Assembly: GCA_019925795.1 (NCBI GenBank) | Contig: CM034315.1 | Coordinates: 5,208,001 to 5,272,000, forward strand | Direction of reading: 5' to 3' | DNA from: Dendrobium chrysotoxum | Lineage: Eukaryota > Streptophyta > Magnoliopsida > Asparagales > Orchidaceae | Length of the DNA stretch: 64,000 bases | In this document: positions 1 through 10,789 of the stretch, one piece after another | Layout of the letters: the number at the start of each line of letters is the position of its first letter | Position numbering within the stretch: position 1 is the first letter of the stretch | The notes under the pieces: model-generated | Told to the model about the DNA's origin: nothing | Seen by the model: only the letters and a program-made list of their open reading frames with translations | The model's database searches: none | Translations under genes and position numbers: made by a program

Positions 1-395
1 ACCCTAACCCGACCCGGGTAGGAAAACGGGTCAGAAAATCGGACCCGGACCCGACCTGGAACGGCAGCAGCGGGCGAGCTGGCGAGCGCGGGGGCGCGGG
101 CGCTGGTTCGCAGGCGGCGAGAGCGGGCAGCGAGCGCGCGTACGCGGGGCAACGCTGGCGCGCGGGCAGCAGGAAGCGCAGGCAGCGGGCACGGGTAGCG
201 GGCGGGAAAATTGAAATTTAATTTTTTTTTAAAATTAAACGGGTTCTCGGGTTGACCCGATAACCCGCCGGGTCAACCCGAACCCGACCCGTTTTTAAAA
301 CGGGTATATTTTTGCAACCCGAACCCGACCCGTTTGAGAAACGGGTCGGGTTTGAGTCGAGTTTTCGTGTCGTGTCAAAATTTGACACCCTTACT
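1..395. mobile_element. GC-rich segment with CCCGACCCG motifs, possible hAT-type element end
   Basis: This block is far more GC-rich than its AT-rich surroundings. It is packed with short motifs of the type acccgaaccc, cgacccg and gggtcgggtt in both orientations, and ends near 390 with a tttgacaccc motif. Many plant non-autonomous hAT elements have such subterminal repeats and a similar terminus. I cannot see the other terminus because the window starts inside the block, so the class is an inference. The short open frames at 312-558 look like chance ORFs. Confidence 0.35.
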
Positions 396-559
396 TATGA
401 CTCCCTTTTTATTTGTGCTTATAGCACCACAACATATCATATATCCCTGTCTCAGACAGAATCTCAAAGGATTTTCGCCCCTTATAACTCTCAATAATTT
501 CCTGACACAAACAGAATCTCAGAGGATTCTGGTCCCTAATGGCTCCCAACAAATATAAT

Positions 560-1560
560 TTAATCACATATGCACATATATAATTATATTATAACAATTA
601 AAGAGTAATTGATCATGTATCAAAATTTCATATTATTGTATAATTATAGATAACAGAAAATCCTACTAGGCAAAAATGCATATTCTTAAAAAATTATCAA
701 ATTACCAGGGATTGTATAAAATGATGTTTTAAGACTTTTATTATTGTATTACACAACTATTTTTTAATATCAAGATAATTTTCTATTCAATAAAAATTCC
801 ACAAATTTCAAAAACCCTATTATAGCATTTTTAGAAAATATTCAAAAAATGCATAATTGTAATCTTTATAACATATAAAAAGTTACGTGGTCAAAGTTTT
901 ACCTGTGTAAAATTATCCTCATTTTTTGCTAACGGATACAAAATTTTAATAAAAAAATTTGCTAAAAATTGGGCATATTTGAAAATTGAGATAGGCATAA
1001 TGTGACTTACCTCGAGACGAACAAGTTTCTCAATTGGGCCGACAGACAAAAACGATTTAAAGTCGCCCAAAATCAGATTTTAGTTTTTCTCTCTCCTCTC
1101 TTTTTTCCTCTAATTCCTTATACCACTCTCTGTTGCCTTTTTTTTTTGCTTTGGGAAAACAAAATGGCCACTTAAATAAAGCCATAATCGCTTTAGATTT
1201 TTTTAATTATTATTAAATATTATAATTAATTTTCAGTATAAAATTCATAGAAATATTTTTAGGGATTCCAAAAATTATAAAAAATATTCATAAATTAGCT
1301 CATTTTATTTAAAATTTTTTGGTGAAAACAGTTTACAAAACGGACACCTGACGGTTCAAAAACCTTACTTATACCGACAAGTGCCGATTTAAGATATTTC
1401 AACAGTGTCCAAAATTATGAAAAAATTAGGATAATTAAAGCACTACACTATAAATGTTCTGGCTAAAACGATTGTGATTTGGACTTATAATGACTCATGA
1501 AATAATTATTGATTGCTCTAAGTCAACAAATTTTTTTTTAAAAATTTTAAGGTTTTTATA
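560..1560 (-). repeat. Degenerate LTR of a Del/Tekay-like gypsy element (3' LTR)
   Basis: This AT-rich stretch follows the integrase remnant on the minus strand and is collinear with 7563-8575. Shared landmarks in the same order include gcataat, aaagttttacc, aaacggacacctga and aaaattatgaaaaaa. I judge identity by eye at roughly 70 percent. On the minus strand the LTR start is a decayed version of the TGTAATAGCC start common in this lineage. Boundaries are approximate; the left end near 560 is uncertain. Confidence 0.6.
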
Positions 1561-2960
1561 ATCTACCCACCTTAAAAAAATGTCATCCTCGACATTTCCA
1601 AAATAGAATAAGTGAATAAACCTGGATACAACTGCCTCATATCAGATTCCTTCTCCCATGCAGCCTCTCTGGCGGTTATATGCTTCCACTGCATCTTGAC
1701 CATCGGAATATATTTGCTTCTCAATTTTCTCACATATGCAAAATCCTTTCAAGTTCTTCCCTATACTATAAATTCGGACGAACCTTAACATCCTCAATAG
1801 ATAATCTCTTTCAAAAATTAGATATCCACTTTCTCAAAGAAGATACATGAAACACACTGTGTATATCAAAAATATGATCAGATAATAATAACATGTAAGC
1901 AAAATATCAATCTGCTCAATGATTTCAAAAGGTCCAATGTACTTTGGACTGAGCTTGCTGATTCTCTCAAATCTACTAACACATTTCATAGGATTGACTT
2001 TGACATAAACCAAGTCGCCAATATGAAACTCAACAAACCTGTGTTTCTAATTGTAATACTTCTTTTGTCTATCATGTGCAGATTTTAACCTTTCTCTTAT
2101 TAAAAGGATCTTTGTTGTAGTATCATCCACAAAGGCTGAACATATCACCTGTCTATCTCCCACTTTTGTCAAAGTCAAAGGAGTCCTACATTTTCTGCTG
2201 TACAGAGCTTCGTAAGGAGCCATACGTATGCTGGACTGATAATTATTGTTATATGCAAACTCTATCAACGGGATACGATCATCCTAACTATCCCCAAAAT
2301 TCAAAACACATTCTCAGAAGATCCTCCAGTGTCTGAATAGTCCTTTCAGACTGTTCATCTGTCTATGGATGAAACGTCGTACTGAAGTTCAACTTCGTAC
2401 CCAGTCCCTACTGAATACCTCTCTATAATCTGGAGATAAACCTGTCATCCTGATCAGATACAATCACCTTCGGCACACCATGCAACTTGATAATATCTTT
2501 AACATAGATCTGTGCTAACCTGTCCACCGGATCTGTCTGTCGAATCGGAATGAAGTGGGAAAATTTTATCAGTCGATCGACAACAACCCAAATAGCATCA
2601 TGCCCTTGCCTCGATCTAAAAAATCCCATAGCAAAATTCATCGTTACCTCTTCCCATTTCCACTCTGGAATAGGTAACGACTATAGAAGACCTCCCGGTC
2701 GTTGATGCTCTGCCTTCACTAAGTGACAGACCTCACATTTTGATACAAACTCCAATATATCCTTCTTCAATCCTAGCCACCAAAACATATCCTTCAAATC
2801 TCCGTACATCTTGCTACTTCTTGGATGGATAGTATAATCGGAATAATGAGCCTCATGTAGAATCTTCTGCCTCAGATCTCCAAAAATAGGAACTCAAAGT
2901 CTATCCTTGCAGAAAATAACACCATAATCAAAAACTCGTAGTTCAAATTTCTTATCCGAT
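1561..2960 (-). pseudogene. Integrase and C-terminal region of a Del/Tekay-like gypsy element (decayed)
   Basis: Read on the minus strand, this region has a degenerate zinc-binding head near 2700-2890. The integrase core follows at 2423-2641 (motifs VVDRLIKFSHFIP and VIVSDQDDRF, holding the first and second catalytic Asp). Next come a continuation at 2047-2268 (FAYNN, APYEALYSRKC) and a chromodomain-like tail ending near 1600 with VKMQW and EAAWEKE-type residues. Frames are interrupted by several stops and shifts. The RT and RNase H that should lie upstream are absent, because gag abuts integrase. It belongs to the same element as the gag remnant to its right and the LTR to its left. Confidence 0.75.
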
Positions 2961-2978
2961 TTGATCTGTCAATCAACT

Positions 2979-3084
2979 TCAAGGAAAAGTACGGAGAGGA
3001 ACTGCCTCAGATCTCCACTAGCTCTACCAGATGGTCCCTTAGAAAAAGTACGGAGAGGAACTGCCCTCGGTCTCCCTGCCGGTC
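2979..3084. repeat. Short imperfect direct repeat at the gag/integrase deletion junction
   Basis: The motif aaaagtacggagaggaactg occurs twice, near 2984 and near 3046, and each copy is followed by a similar ctc-ggtctcc or ctcagatctcc stretch. The duplication lies exactly where protease, RT and RNase H are missing from the Del/Tekay-like element. It may therefore be a scar of the deletion event, which is an inference. Confidence 0.5.
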
Positions 3085-3119
3085 TGCCAAAGCTCTCAGA
3101 TCAGGACTCAGAACGTCGG

Positions 3120-4098
3120 TCAAATCTTGCATGTGGACACTCTGCTACCTGATGCCCTATTTGACCGTATCTGAAGCACTATCCAGTCATCTTGTAGCAC
3201 TAACCAGAATGACGTCTTCCATAACTTTGGCACACAGGTATCCCACTAACAGAATCAGAACTGGCTATACTGCCACGATTAGAGACTGCTGTAGATACTG
3301 ACTGTCCACCTCTCATGGAATCTCTAGGTGTAAATCTCTTCTTCCTAGAAAAGCCACTATCAGAAATCTCACCATTGAATCTCTTCCTACTAGCAGTCCA
3401 TCGCTGCTGAGTAGTCATCAGGTTATTCTCTATCAGACGAGCTCTCTTCAGAAATATGAAATGGCACAATAGGCTCTTTAAACTATCCCGAAGTCCTCTT
3501 AGGAACCTGTAGCACTTCTCCGCGAGAGTGCTAACCAACTGTGGAGCATATCTAGCAAAAACAGTGAACTTTGCCTCGTATTGCATAACTGTCATGCTCC
3601 CTTGAACCAGACTAAAAAAAGTCTCCTGCATTTGTTGTCGTGCTGAAGGTGGTACAAACCAGACTCTAAACACATCAGAGAACTCCTTCCAGGTAATCAG
3701 AGAGTTCAATCTCCCTTGAAAATTTTTCTCCTGCTGGCCCATCCACCAGTGCTATGCCTTGCCATCTAATAGAAAGACTGCTTATGGTACCTTCCTCTCA
3801 GGAGGACACTGCATACCGTCAAATGTCTTTTCCAATCGCCTCAATCAGTTCTCTGCTGCTCTGGGCTCAACAGTACCCTCGAATCTCGGAGGCTTCAATC
3901 TTAGAAATATCTGCAGATGTCTGTCTACCTCTTCAGATCTCACAATAGGAACCCTGCTCTGTGCCTCACCCATCATCTGGCTATCAAAGTGGCAAACTGT
4001 GAAACTGTATCTGAACCAACTGTTGGAGCAGTACTATATACAGGAGCTGCTTGACTAGCACTCTGTCCATCTGTCATATTTGAGTTTGGTGGATTCAT
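3120..4098 (-). pseudogene. Gag remnant of the Del/Tekay-like gypsy element
   Basis: The minus-strand gag frame starts around 4098 (MNPPNSNMTDGQ). A retrotransposon gag core occupies 3200-3742, with the WKEFSDVF and MTVMQYEAKF-like segments typical of plant chromovirus capsids. It continues past a stop into a degenerate zinc knuckle near 3130-3180, where the second Cys appears as Tyr (CFRYG...GH...C). Stops separate the pieces, so it is not functional. A primer-binding site lies just upstream at 4237-4248. Confidence 0.75.
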
Positions 4099-4236
4099 GA
4101 TCACATAGAATATGTAACTGAACATACATGCACATGAAACAAAAATAATGAACACCCAGATAGACTTGAAACTACCTAACTAGACTTACAGATCAATTCT
4201 TATAGCTTTGTTTTACGATCCAATTCCAAAACTATT

Positions 4237-4248
4237 GCTCTAATACCA
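4237..4248 (-). other. Primer-binding site (tRNA-iMet type) of the Del/Tekay-like element
   Basis: On the minus strand this reads TGGTATTAGAGC, one base from the TGGTATCAGAGC PBS used by most plant LTR retrotransposons. It lies upstream of the gag start, as expected. The expected 5' LTR does not follow directly; a copia fragment begins about 50 bp away. Confidence 0.65.
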
Positions 4249-4294
4249 CACTTCTAGTCTCATATCGCTTGAATGAGAGAAATTATCTGAAGTG

Positions 4295-4990
4295 GTCGTA
4301 AATTGTGAAGGCCCTGAAAAGAAAGGGAAATATCTATCAACTTATGGATCTTCCTTTGGAGCTAAAGGATCCAAACTTTTTACTTTTAGATGAAGTAGAT
4401 TTTATAGTCATGGTATGGTTATGGAATACCATGATACCTAAAATTAGTGGATCATATATGTTCCATTCTATCGCAAAAGAAGTTTAGAAAGCCATCAAAT
4501 AAATATACTCAAAAGTGAAGACTACCAACCTCATCTATGAGATCAAAATTAAGATTTCAATAACTAATCGAGGTAATATTCATGTCATTAACTATTTTAA
4601 TGTAATGGAGGTTTATTGACTTGAACTGAATTATTATCAAGATCTCATTATGACATAATGCGATGATATGATAATTCTCAAATAATTTATAGAAAGAGAA
4701 AGATTATTTGATTTTCTTATATAACTAAATAATAATTTCGATCAAGTTCATGTCTAAATCTTACGCTAAGAAAATCTCTCAACACTAAATGATATTTTTT
4801 CTCTGATATGAACTAAAGAAGAAGGATGATAATACTCGATGCTCTAGTCTTTGAAAATATCTACCATGACAATTGCTAAACCCGATGGTAAATAACTTTC
4901 TATTACAGACTATTCTTTCAAAAAGAACAAAAGTCTTCTTTCAAAGGCAATTTATGGTGCAATTACTACAAGAAAAATAACACACAAAAA
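4295..4990 (+). pseudogene. Ty1/copia gag remnant (UBN2-type)
   Basis: The plus strand encodes a copia-type gag fragment. Residues such as DLPLELKDPNF, VWLWNTMIPKI and SYMFHSIAKEV match the plant gag polypeptide (UBN2/Retrotran_gag_2) pattern of two Trp-rich helices followed by an 'AKEV W' motif. The similarity continues past a stop through roughly 4780 and ends near a degenerate basic/zinc-knuckle-like region. No copia pol or LTR is visible. It lies opposite in strand to the gypsy remnants on both sides, so it is a separate insertion. Confidence 0.65.
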
Positions 4991-5035
4991 AGTTGAAAAT
5001 ATCTGTAATTCCACCAGGTACCCACCCCCCGTTTC

Positions 5036-6799
5036 TTATATGGTTCTGATAATGGATTTGAGAGATACTCTAGCCCTGGTCAGTCCTGCATCGCCCTGAA
5101 TTACCATTCTCTTCCCCTCCACCACCAGCTCCATCCTTAGCGCTCCCCAATTTACCTTGGTCTCCCCCAAGGTTTGCAACCATTTCATTCCTTGTATGAC
5201 ATCCGTGCTTCCTAATTCCAAGGGAAGGAAATCCTCCCTCACCTGTATTCCCTGAAGAGTCAGTATCACTCCCCTACAAACTCCTTTACCAATTTCTATT
5301 TTTCCTGTGCCCATCATTACCCCGTAGCCTCCGGTGTCTACTAATTTCATCCCCAAAAGGTCAACCATCTGGGTATAGATGAAATTGTGGGTTGCCCCAC
5401 TATCTATCAATACTACCACCTCTTTATCTGCTATTTCTCCTTTTATCTTTATAGTGTGGTTTGGGGTGAATCCCATTACGGAGTTTAAAGACACTTCTGC
5501 CACATCCAAATGTAATTTTTCTTCCTCCTCAATTTCTAGCCTGCTTCCACCTCCCTTTTCAGCTTCCTCGTCATCACAGACGGTGAAAACCTGAAGAGTT
5601 TGATCCTTACACCTATGCCCGGGCATGTATTTTTCATCACATCTAAAACATAATCCTTTGGCCCTTTTTTCTTGTATTTCTTTCTCTGTTAGCCTCTTGA
5701 AGTTTCCACCTCCTCCTCCAGCTTTCTCCTTAGGTACTTCTTTTATGTTTCCTGGCGCTGCTCCTTTAGGAGCTAAGAAGGTGGTGGTCATCCTGTATGA
5801 TCCCACCGAGTTGCTTCCTCTAGCGCCTCTCTCTAGATGCTTCTGATCTTCCACTAGCTGGGCTAGCTCCATTGCCTCCCCCAGGTCTCGTGGCCTCATC
5901 ACCTGAACTCCTGCCCTTTTTTCTGCTTTGAGTCCTTTCATAAAGTTTCCTTCCAGAACTATTTCAGAGAGTCGGTCCAGTCTGCTGGCCAAATATTCGA
6001 ATTTGTTGCGGCAGTCTGCCACGTTTCCCTTATGTGTTAAGGCAAAGAATTGCTCATAAAAATCTCCTCCCCTAGCGGTTCGGAATCGTTCTAATAAGTA
6101 TTCTTTGAACTCCCTCCAACTTCTGATGGGTTGCCTTAGATCATGCCATTGGTACCATGCTAGTGCTTTTCCTTCCAAACAGAGTCCTGCGGCTGTTAGT
6201 TTTTCTTCCTCCGTCAATCCGTTGACGGAAAAATATCGCTCCACCTTGTAGATCCATCCATAACCATCCTCGCCCTCAAAGATGGGCATTTTTAGCTTTC
6301 TCACCTTTAGGTCACCTCGGAATCCTCCATATCCTCCCATCCCTTGAAGAGGAGGTGCGCCCCAGTTGCCTCGATCTTCTCTCCGGCGATCGTAGCCAAA
6401 CCTGTTATCGAAATCCCCTCTTCTCCTTTCCAAATCAGCTCCTCGGTGGTAGAGTTCTTCTTTTCTTTCGGCAAAATCAGTAGTTCTTCTTTCGAATCCG
6501 GTGCTCACCTCTTCCCTAGAAAGTTGTTCTAGAGGAGGTATTCCATCATCTCCTTCCAAGATTTCTACCTCTGGATTTCCTCCCCTTCCATGGCCGTCGA
6601 AAGTTTCTCTCGCTTCCGATGTCGCCGGGTTGGTTTTTACTTCCAATAATTTCTTTAGCATTTCTTCCATTACGGCGAACCTTCCTTCCATCTTTTCGTT
6701 GTTGGAAGAGATCTGATTTTGAAAATCAGTAAATCTTCCCTCCAAATCTGATTTGATTTGCCCTATTTCGCCTTCCAAAACTTCCACCTTTCCGGCCAT
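5036..6799 (-). CDS. Gypsy Gag-protease ORF (Reina-like chromovirus), pol missing
   Basis: This uninterrupted 587-codon frame starts at MAGKVEVLEGEIGQ and opens with a coiled-coil-like N-terminus. The capsid-type gag core follows at about residues 170-330 (GWIYKVERYF, AWYQWHDL, FKEYLLERFR). Then come a zinc knuckle (CFRC...PGHRC, near residue 385; Met at the usual first His position) and a retropepsin domain with the catalytic triad IDSGATHNF near residue 470. The frame ends just after protease. RT, RNase H and integrase, normally downstream, are absent, so the element is truncated near 5035. Its 5' LTR and PBS lie immediately upstream. The clade call is tentative. Confidence 0.85.
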   Translation of the reverse strand: MAGKVEVLEGEIGQIKSDLEGRFTDFQNQISSNNEKMEGRFAVMEEMLKKLLEVKTNPATSEARETFDGHGRGGNPEVEILEGDDGIPPLEQLSREEVSTGFERRTTDFAERKEELYHRGADLERRRGDFDNRFGYDRRREDRGNWGAPPLQGMGGYGGFRGDLKVRKLKMPIFEGEDGYGWIYKVERYFSVNGLTEEEKLTAAGLCLEGKALAWYQWHDLRQPIRSWREFKEYLLERFRTARGGDFYEQFFALTHKGNVADCRNKFEYLASRLDRLSEIVLEGNFMKGLKAEKRAGVQVMRPRDLGEAMELAQLVEDQKHLERGARGSNSVGSYRMTTTFLAPKGAAPGNIKEVPKEKAGGGGGNFKRLTEKEIQEKRAKGLCFRCDEKYMPGHRCKDQTLQVFTVCDDEEAEKGGGSRLEIEEEEKLHLDVAEVSLNSVMGFTPNHTIKIKGEIADKEVVVLIDSGATHNFIYTQMVDLLGMKLVDTGGYGVMMGTGKIEIGKGVCRGVILTLQGIQVREDFLPLELGSTDVIQGMKWLQTLGETKVNWGALRMELVVEGKRMVIQGDAGLTRARVSLKSIIRTI

Positions 6800-6883
6800 C
6801 TTCCTTCCCTAGAACCATAAGAAGATCTTCTTCTGGATGCGTTTTTATCGCAGAATTTCAGCCGCCGATGGTCCCAAGACAGG

Positions 6884-6895
6884 GCTCTGATATCA
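6884..6895 (-). other. Primer-binding site of the truncated Reina-like element
   Basis: On the minus strand this reads TGATATCAGAGC, one mismatch from the tRNA-iMet PBS. It lies three bases from the LTR end at 6899. Confidence 0.7.
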
Positions 6896-6898
6896 ATT

Positions 6899-7562
6899 TG
6901 ATAGAAGATACTTGAGTTCGCAAGTAATCCTATCGGATCTACTTGAGTTCGCAAGCAACCCTAACAAAAAAAATGGTAAAACAACGGGAAAACACACAAG
7001 AAAGTAATGAAACAACGCAAGAAAATAGTAGTTTTTATTAATCAACTGAAAGCAAAGCGAATCTAAAGCAAAGATACAATTGATCCTCAATTTGAGAGGA
7101 GGATCGTTCTCTCCCAATCTCTAGATACTAGATCTAGAGCTCACAACTCCTAAGAGACTCCAAGAGATCACCAAACTTGAGCATCCCCTCCCTAAACCCC
7201 TCATGCCCTTTAAATATCCCTCTCCACCTCCTTAAAACTTTTCTAATATAAGATATTATTTATTTAATACAAAAGATATCAATCTTTTTAATTAATTAAA
7301 TTCACCTCATTAAAAACTTCCTAATATAAGACATTAATTAAATCAAATAAACATGGCCCTCTTTCCTAAAATAATAATTAAATTAGATCAAATAGGAGGT
7401 GGGCCCCATGGCCTTAGGCGGCTAAGGCCTTGGGAGGCGGTTTGAACCGCCTCCTGTAAACATGAGCCGGCCCCACCTGAACTGGCTGGGTCAATTCAGG
7501 AGGAACCGACCTATCACGGGTCAATCAGTCTTTACTTGTCATTTACACACACAACATTATCA
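6899..7562 (-). repeat. 5' LTR of the truncated Reina-like gypsy element (664 bp)
   Basis: The boundaries are set by the TGATA start and TATCA end (plus-strand view), a 5-bp terminal inverted repeat, and by the PBS directly inside. The element is in minus orientation, so transcription runs toward lower coordinates into the gag-protease ORF. The LTR carries a short hairpin-like gaggcggttt/aaccgcctc block near 7434-7456. No second copy is present, in line with 3' truncation. Confidence 0.7.
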
Positions 7563-8575
7563 TAGTACTATAATAATAATTTTAATCATATATCCACATT
7601 CATTTTCAATGCATTGCAACAAATAAAATATAATTGAGCTTAATTCAGAAAATACCAAAATGTACTAACGGTAGACAACAAAAATCATATTGAACAGAAA
7701 TTCACAATTTTAGAATTTGATCAAATTATCAAATATTACATAAAATAACATTCTGAAGCTTTAGTTGAACTAAATAACTATTTTTAGACATCAAAATAAA
7801 TTTTTGAGTAGACAAAAATTGCTACATTTTCAAAATCACCCTGTAAAAAATCTTAAATAAATACTCAAAACATGCATAATCTCAATATCTATAATATACA
7901 AAAAAGTTATGCGGTGAAAGTTTTACCAATATAAAATTATTCACGTTTTTCGACAACAGAAATATAATTTTGATCAAAAAAATACCAAAAACACAAAATA
8001 TTTGAAATCAGAAATAGGGTAAAGGTTCCTTATAGCGAGACTAGTAAATTTTCCAACCAGCCCGATGGACAAAAATCGCACCGAGGCATCCAAATCCTAG
8101 GTTTATTTTTCTCTCTCAAAATTCTCTCTAAGCCTCTCAAATGGTTTCTCTGTTTCGCGCCAAATGAAAAAAAAGCAAACGTTTTAATAAATTTTAACAG
8201 TGGATTAAGATATTTATAATAATATAATAATATAATATTTATTTAATATTTAATTAAATCAATGCTTTAGTATAAAATTCAAATAAATCATTTTTGGACT
8301 TCAAAAATTATAGAAAGATATTCATAAAATAAATCAATTTATTTAGAAAATATCAGTGAAATCGGTTTGTAAAACGGACACCTGAATGTCCTGAAATCCT
8401 CACTTGTACTGATATGTACCAATTTCATAAGGATTTTCGACATTGTCCTAAAATTATGAAAAAAATTCATGCAAGTAAAATATTACAATCAAAATACTAT
8501 GGTTAAGATAGTTTGCGATTTGGAGTTATATTGATTTCAGAAAAAAATTTGCAAAATCAAAATACGGGCTATTAT
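7563..8575 (-). repeat. Second diverged Del/Tekay-like LTR (possible 5' LTR or solo LTR)
   Basis: This block is collinear with the LTR at 560-1560 and in the same orientation. Its minus-strand start, TATAATAGCCCGTATTTTG, is one transition away from the classical Del start. It may be the 5' LTR of the element whose gag and integrase lie at 1.6-4.1 kb, separated by the later copia and Reina-like insertions. An independent solo LTR is equally possible. Divergence indicates an old insertion. Confidence 0.55.
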
Positions 8576-8599
8576 AAAGACTGCTCTACGAGGGGAGAT

Positions 8600-9870
8600 T
8601 TGTGTTGTCATGGACCTTGGTCCAAATTTCTCACATTCTGTAGGAGTTTCACGTGAGTGTCGTTGAGGGTCATTCAAGGGTGTAGAAGACGTACAGGAGG
8701 TTGGCGGCAGAGTTATATTGGAAGTGAAAGAGATGGTAGCTAGATGTGAGGTGTGTCAGAGGAGAAAATACATGGTCATGACTCTGGGAGGGTTACTGCA
8801 ACCTCTAGCTCTTTCGGATATAGTGTGGGAGGAGGTTAACATGGAATTTTTAGGTGGGATACTCAGATCTGAGGGGTTTACAATGATTTTGATTGTGGTA
8901 GAAAGATTGAGTAAGTATGCTCATTTCATTCCCCTACAATATCTGTACATGACAATAGCATCGACATTCATTAGAGAGGTGCTCGAATTGCATGAGATAC
9001 CCGATTCTATAGTGTCCGATCGAGATAAGGTGTTCCTCAATCATTTTTTGGAGGGAGATGTTCAGGCTGTAGGGGACAGTGCTGAAAAGAAGCACCGCTT
9101 ATCACCCATAGACGAATGGGCAGACGGAGGTGGTAAGTAAGAGCCTTGAGATATACATGCAATGTTTTTCTTCAGAGACACCTTGGCTATGGGCCAAGTG
9201 GCTGCTGTGGGCGGAGTACTAGTATAATACTTCATATCATTCAGCTTCACATATGACTCCTTTCAAAGTATTGTACGGAAGTGACCCGCCTCATTTGGTG
9301 CACTTTGGGTAGAGTTGCACACCAGTCTCGTCGGTAGAGCAGTACTTGGAGGAGAGGGATAGGGTGTTGGCTTACTTAAAAAAGCATTTGTTGAGGATTC
9401 AATATATCATAAAGAAGCAGGCAGATAGACGCAGGAAGGACATCCATTTTGAGATAGAGGATAGGGTATACTTGAAGCTTGTCCCAACAGACAAAGGACG
9501 GCAGCTAACAGGAGGAATGAGAAGCTGGCCTCGAGGTATTTTGGTCCTTATGAGATATTGGAGAGGATTAGAGCAGTGGCTTATTGATTGAGGTTACCTA
9601 CGACAACTACTGTACAGCTAGTGTTTCACATGTCACAGTTGAGGAGAGCTATCCGGGATCGTGTATCTAGTTCAGAGTTACCTGTGACACTGACAGAAGA
9701 TTTGGAGGTGGTGTTGGAATCACTGGAGCTGAAAAGGGTGCGACAAGTAGAGGGAGGGATCAAGGAAGTGTTGATAAAATGGAAGAATCTACCTGAATAT
9801 GACGTTATATAGGAGCCATACGAGAGGGTGCAATAGCAGTTTTCATCTTTCCATCTTGAGGAAAAGGTGG
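8600..9870 (+). pseudogene. Gypsy integrase, 3' part of a Reina-like element (decayed)
   Basis: On the plus strand, a degenerate zinc-binding head (GHSRV, YRRLAAELYW, CEVCQR at 8650-8760) leads into an integrase core at 8718-9140 (VVERLSKYAHFIP, SIVSDRDKVF). The C-terminal domain follows at 9346-9591. A 'FHMSQLRRAI' segment and chromodomain-like end (EVLIKWKNLPEYD) lie at 9588-9812. Frames are broken by stops and shifts. RT and RNase H are absent upstream, where a Del-type LTR abuts. A polypurine tract and the 3' LTR follow. Confidence 0.8.
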
Positions 9871-9875
9871 GTCTT

Positions 9876-9886
9876 TGGAAAGGGGG
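9876..9886 (+). other. Polypurine tract
   Basis: The purine run ggaaaggggg lies four bases before the LTR start at 9890. This position and composition are those of the plus-strand primer of LTR retrotransposons. Confidence 0.6.
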
Positions 9887-9889
9887 TAT

Positions 9890-10374
9890 TGATTGACTGG
9901 TCCCTCCTGGACCGATTATTGCTCGGTCAGTCCTTCCTGGACCGGCCAAAACTTACACAAGGCGGAATAGGCTTCCGCCTGTTTGAGGCGGAATAGGGAG
10001 TGTATCTCGCCCCTTTTTGGGGTGGGGCATAGGGGGGAAATTTGAATGTGTAGGGGGTGGCTTGGAGGGAAATTCAAAAAAGGAGAGGGCTATTTTGAGA
10101 TTTACTAGGTATTGTATGCCTTAAGTAAGGGATTTTACCTAGGGTTCAGTTTTTCATGTTTTGTTTTGGCTGAAATTGAAGTTTGCTTAGCTGAGAGGGT
10201 TCTAGCCGGCGGCTAGGGATTTGGGATAGCCGGATCTTCCTCTCCAATTGAAGATCCAGTTGTATCTTACATTTTCCTTCATAGTTTTGCAATAAAAAAA
10301 TTATGCTTGGGTGTTCTTCCCAATTTTATTGCATTGTTCACTGATTTGGCTGAAATTGCACCCGCTTTCAATCA
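9890..10374 (+). repeat. 3' LTR of the plus-strand gypsy remnant (485 bp)
   Basis: The LTR starts TGATTGA right after the polypurine tract and ends TCAATCA, giving a 7-bp perfect terminal inverted repeat. It contains inverted copies of an aaggcggaatagg-type motif near 9960-9995 and a caataaaaaa polyadenylation-like signal near 10290. Only this LTR is present. Confidence 0.6.
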
Positions 10375-10789
10375 CAATCTTGATATGAAGGTTCTAACCA
10401 TTCGATTAATTCTCTTATGGCTTCTAGATTGTAATTCATGTGCCTTTTTTTTCTTTTCTAGTTGTTGGCCCCTCTTGGGGAATTTTTTCCTTTTTTGTAA
10501 ATAGCTTTGATTTATTTTTATTGTAAGACTTTTAGAGAAATTTATTTTTCTACACTTCTCTAAAGCTATATGTTATATGGGATGCATCAAAAGGTTTTTG
10601 CGGCAAATGAATTGTACCATTTTTGAAAAATAATCTATTTCCATAATGATGGTAGTGCAGGGTAATCTTAGGGAAATGTTCATACTTAGTTTTCTCATGG
10701 TTTATTGGGATTAAGAAGTGGAATATTTAAACTTGTATTTTGCTTTTAGCATTTTACCAGCTGCTTAAGCACAAATTCAAATAACAACA
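10375..10789. other. AT-rich spacer, no gene seen
   Basis: T-rich sequence without coding similarity that I recognise. The only sizeable frame is low-complexity. Confidence 0.6.

Noticed and set aside
312..558. Two overlapping ORFs at the left edge
   Set aside because: They run through the CCCGACCC repeat block and AT-rich flank; no family similarity.
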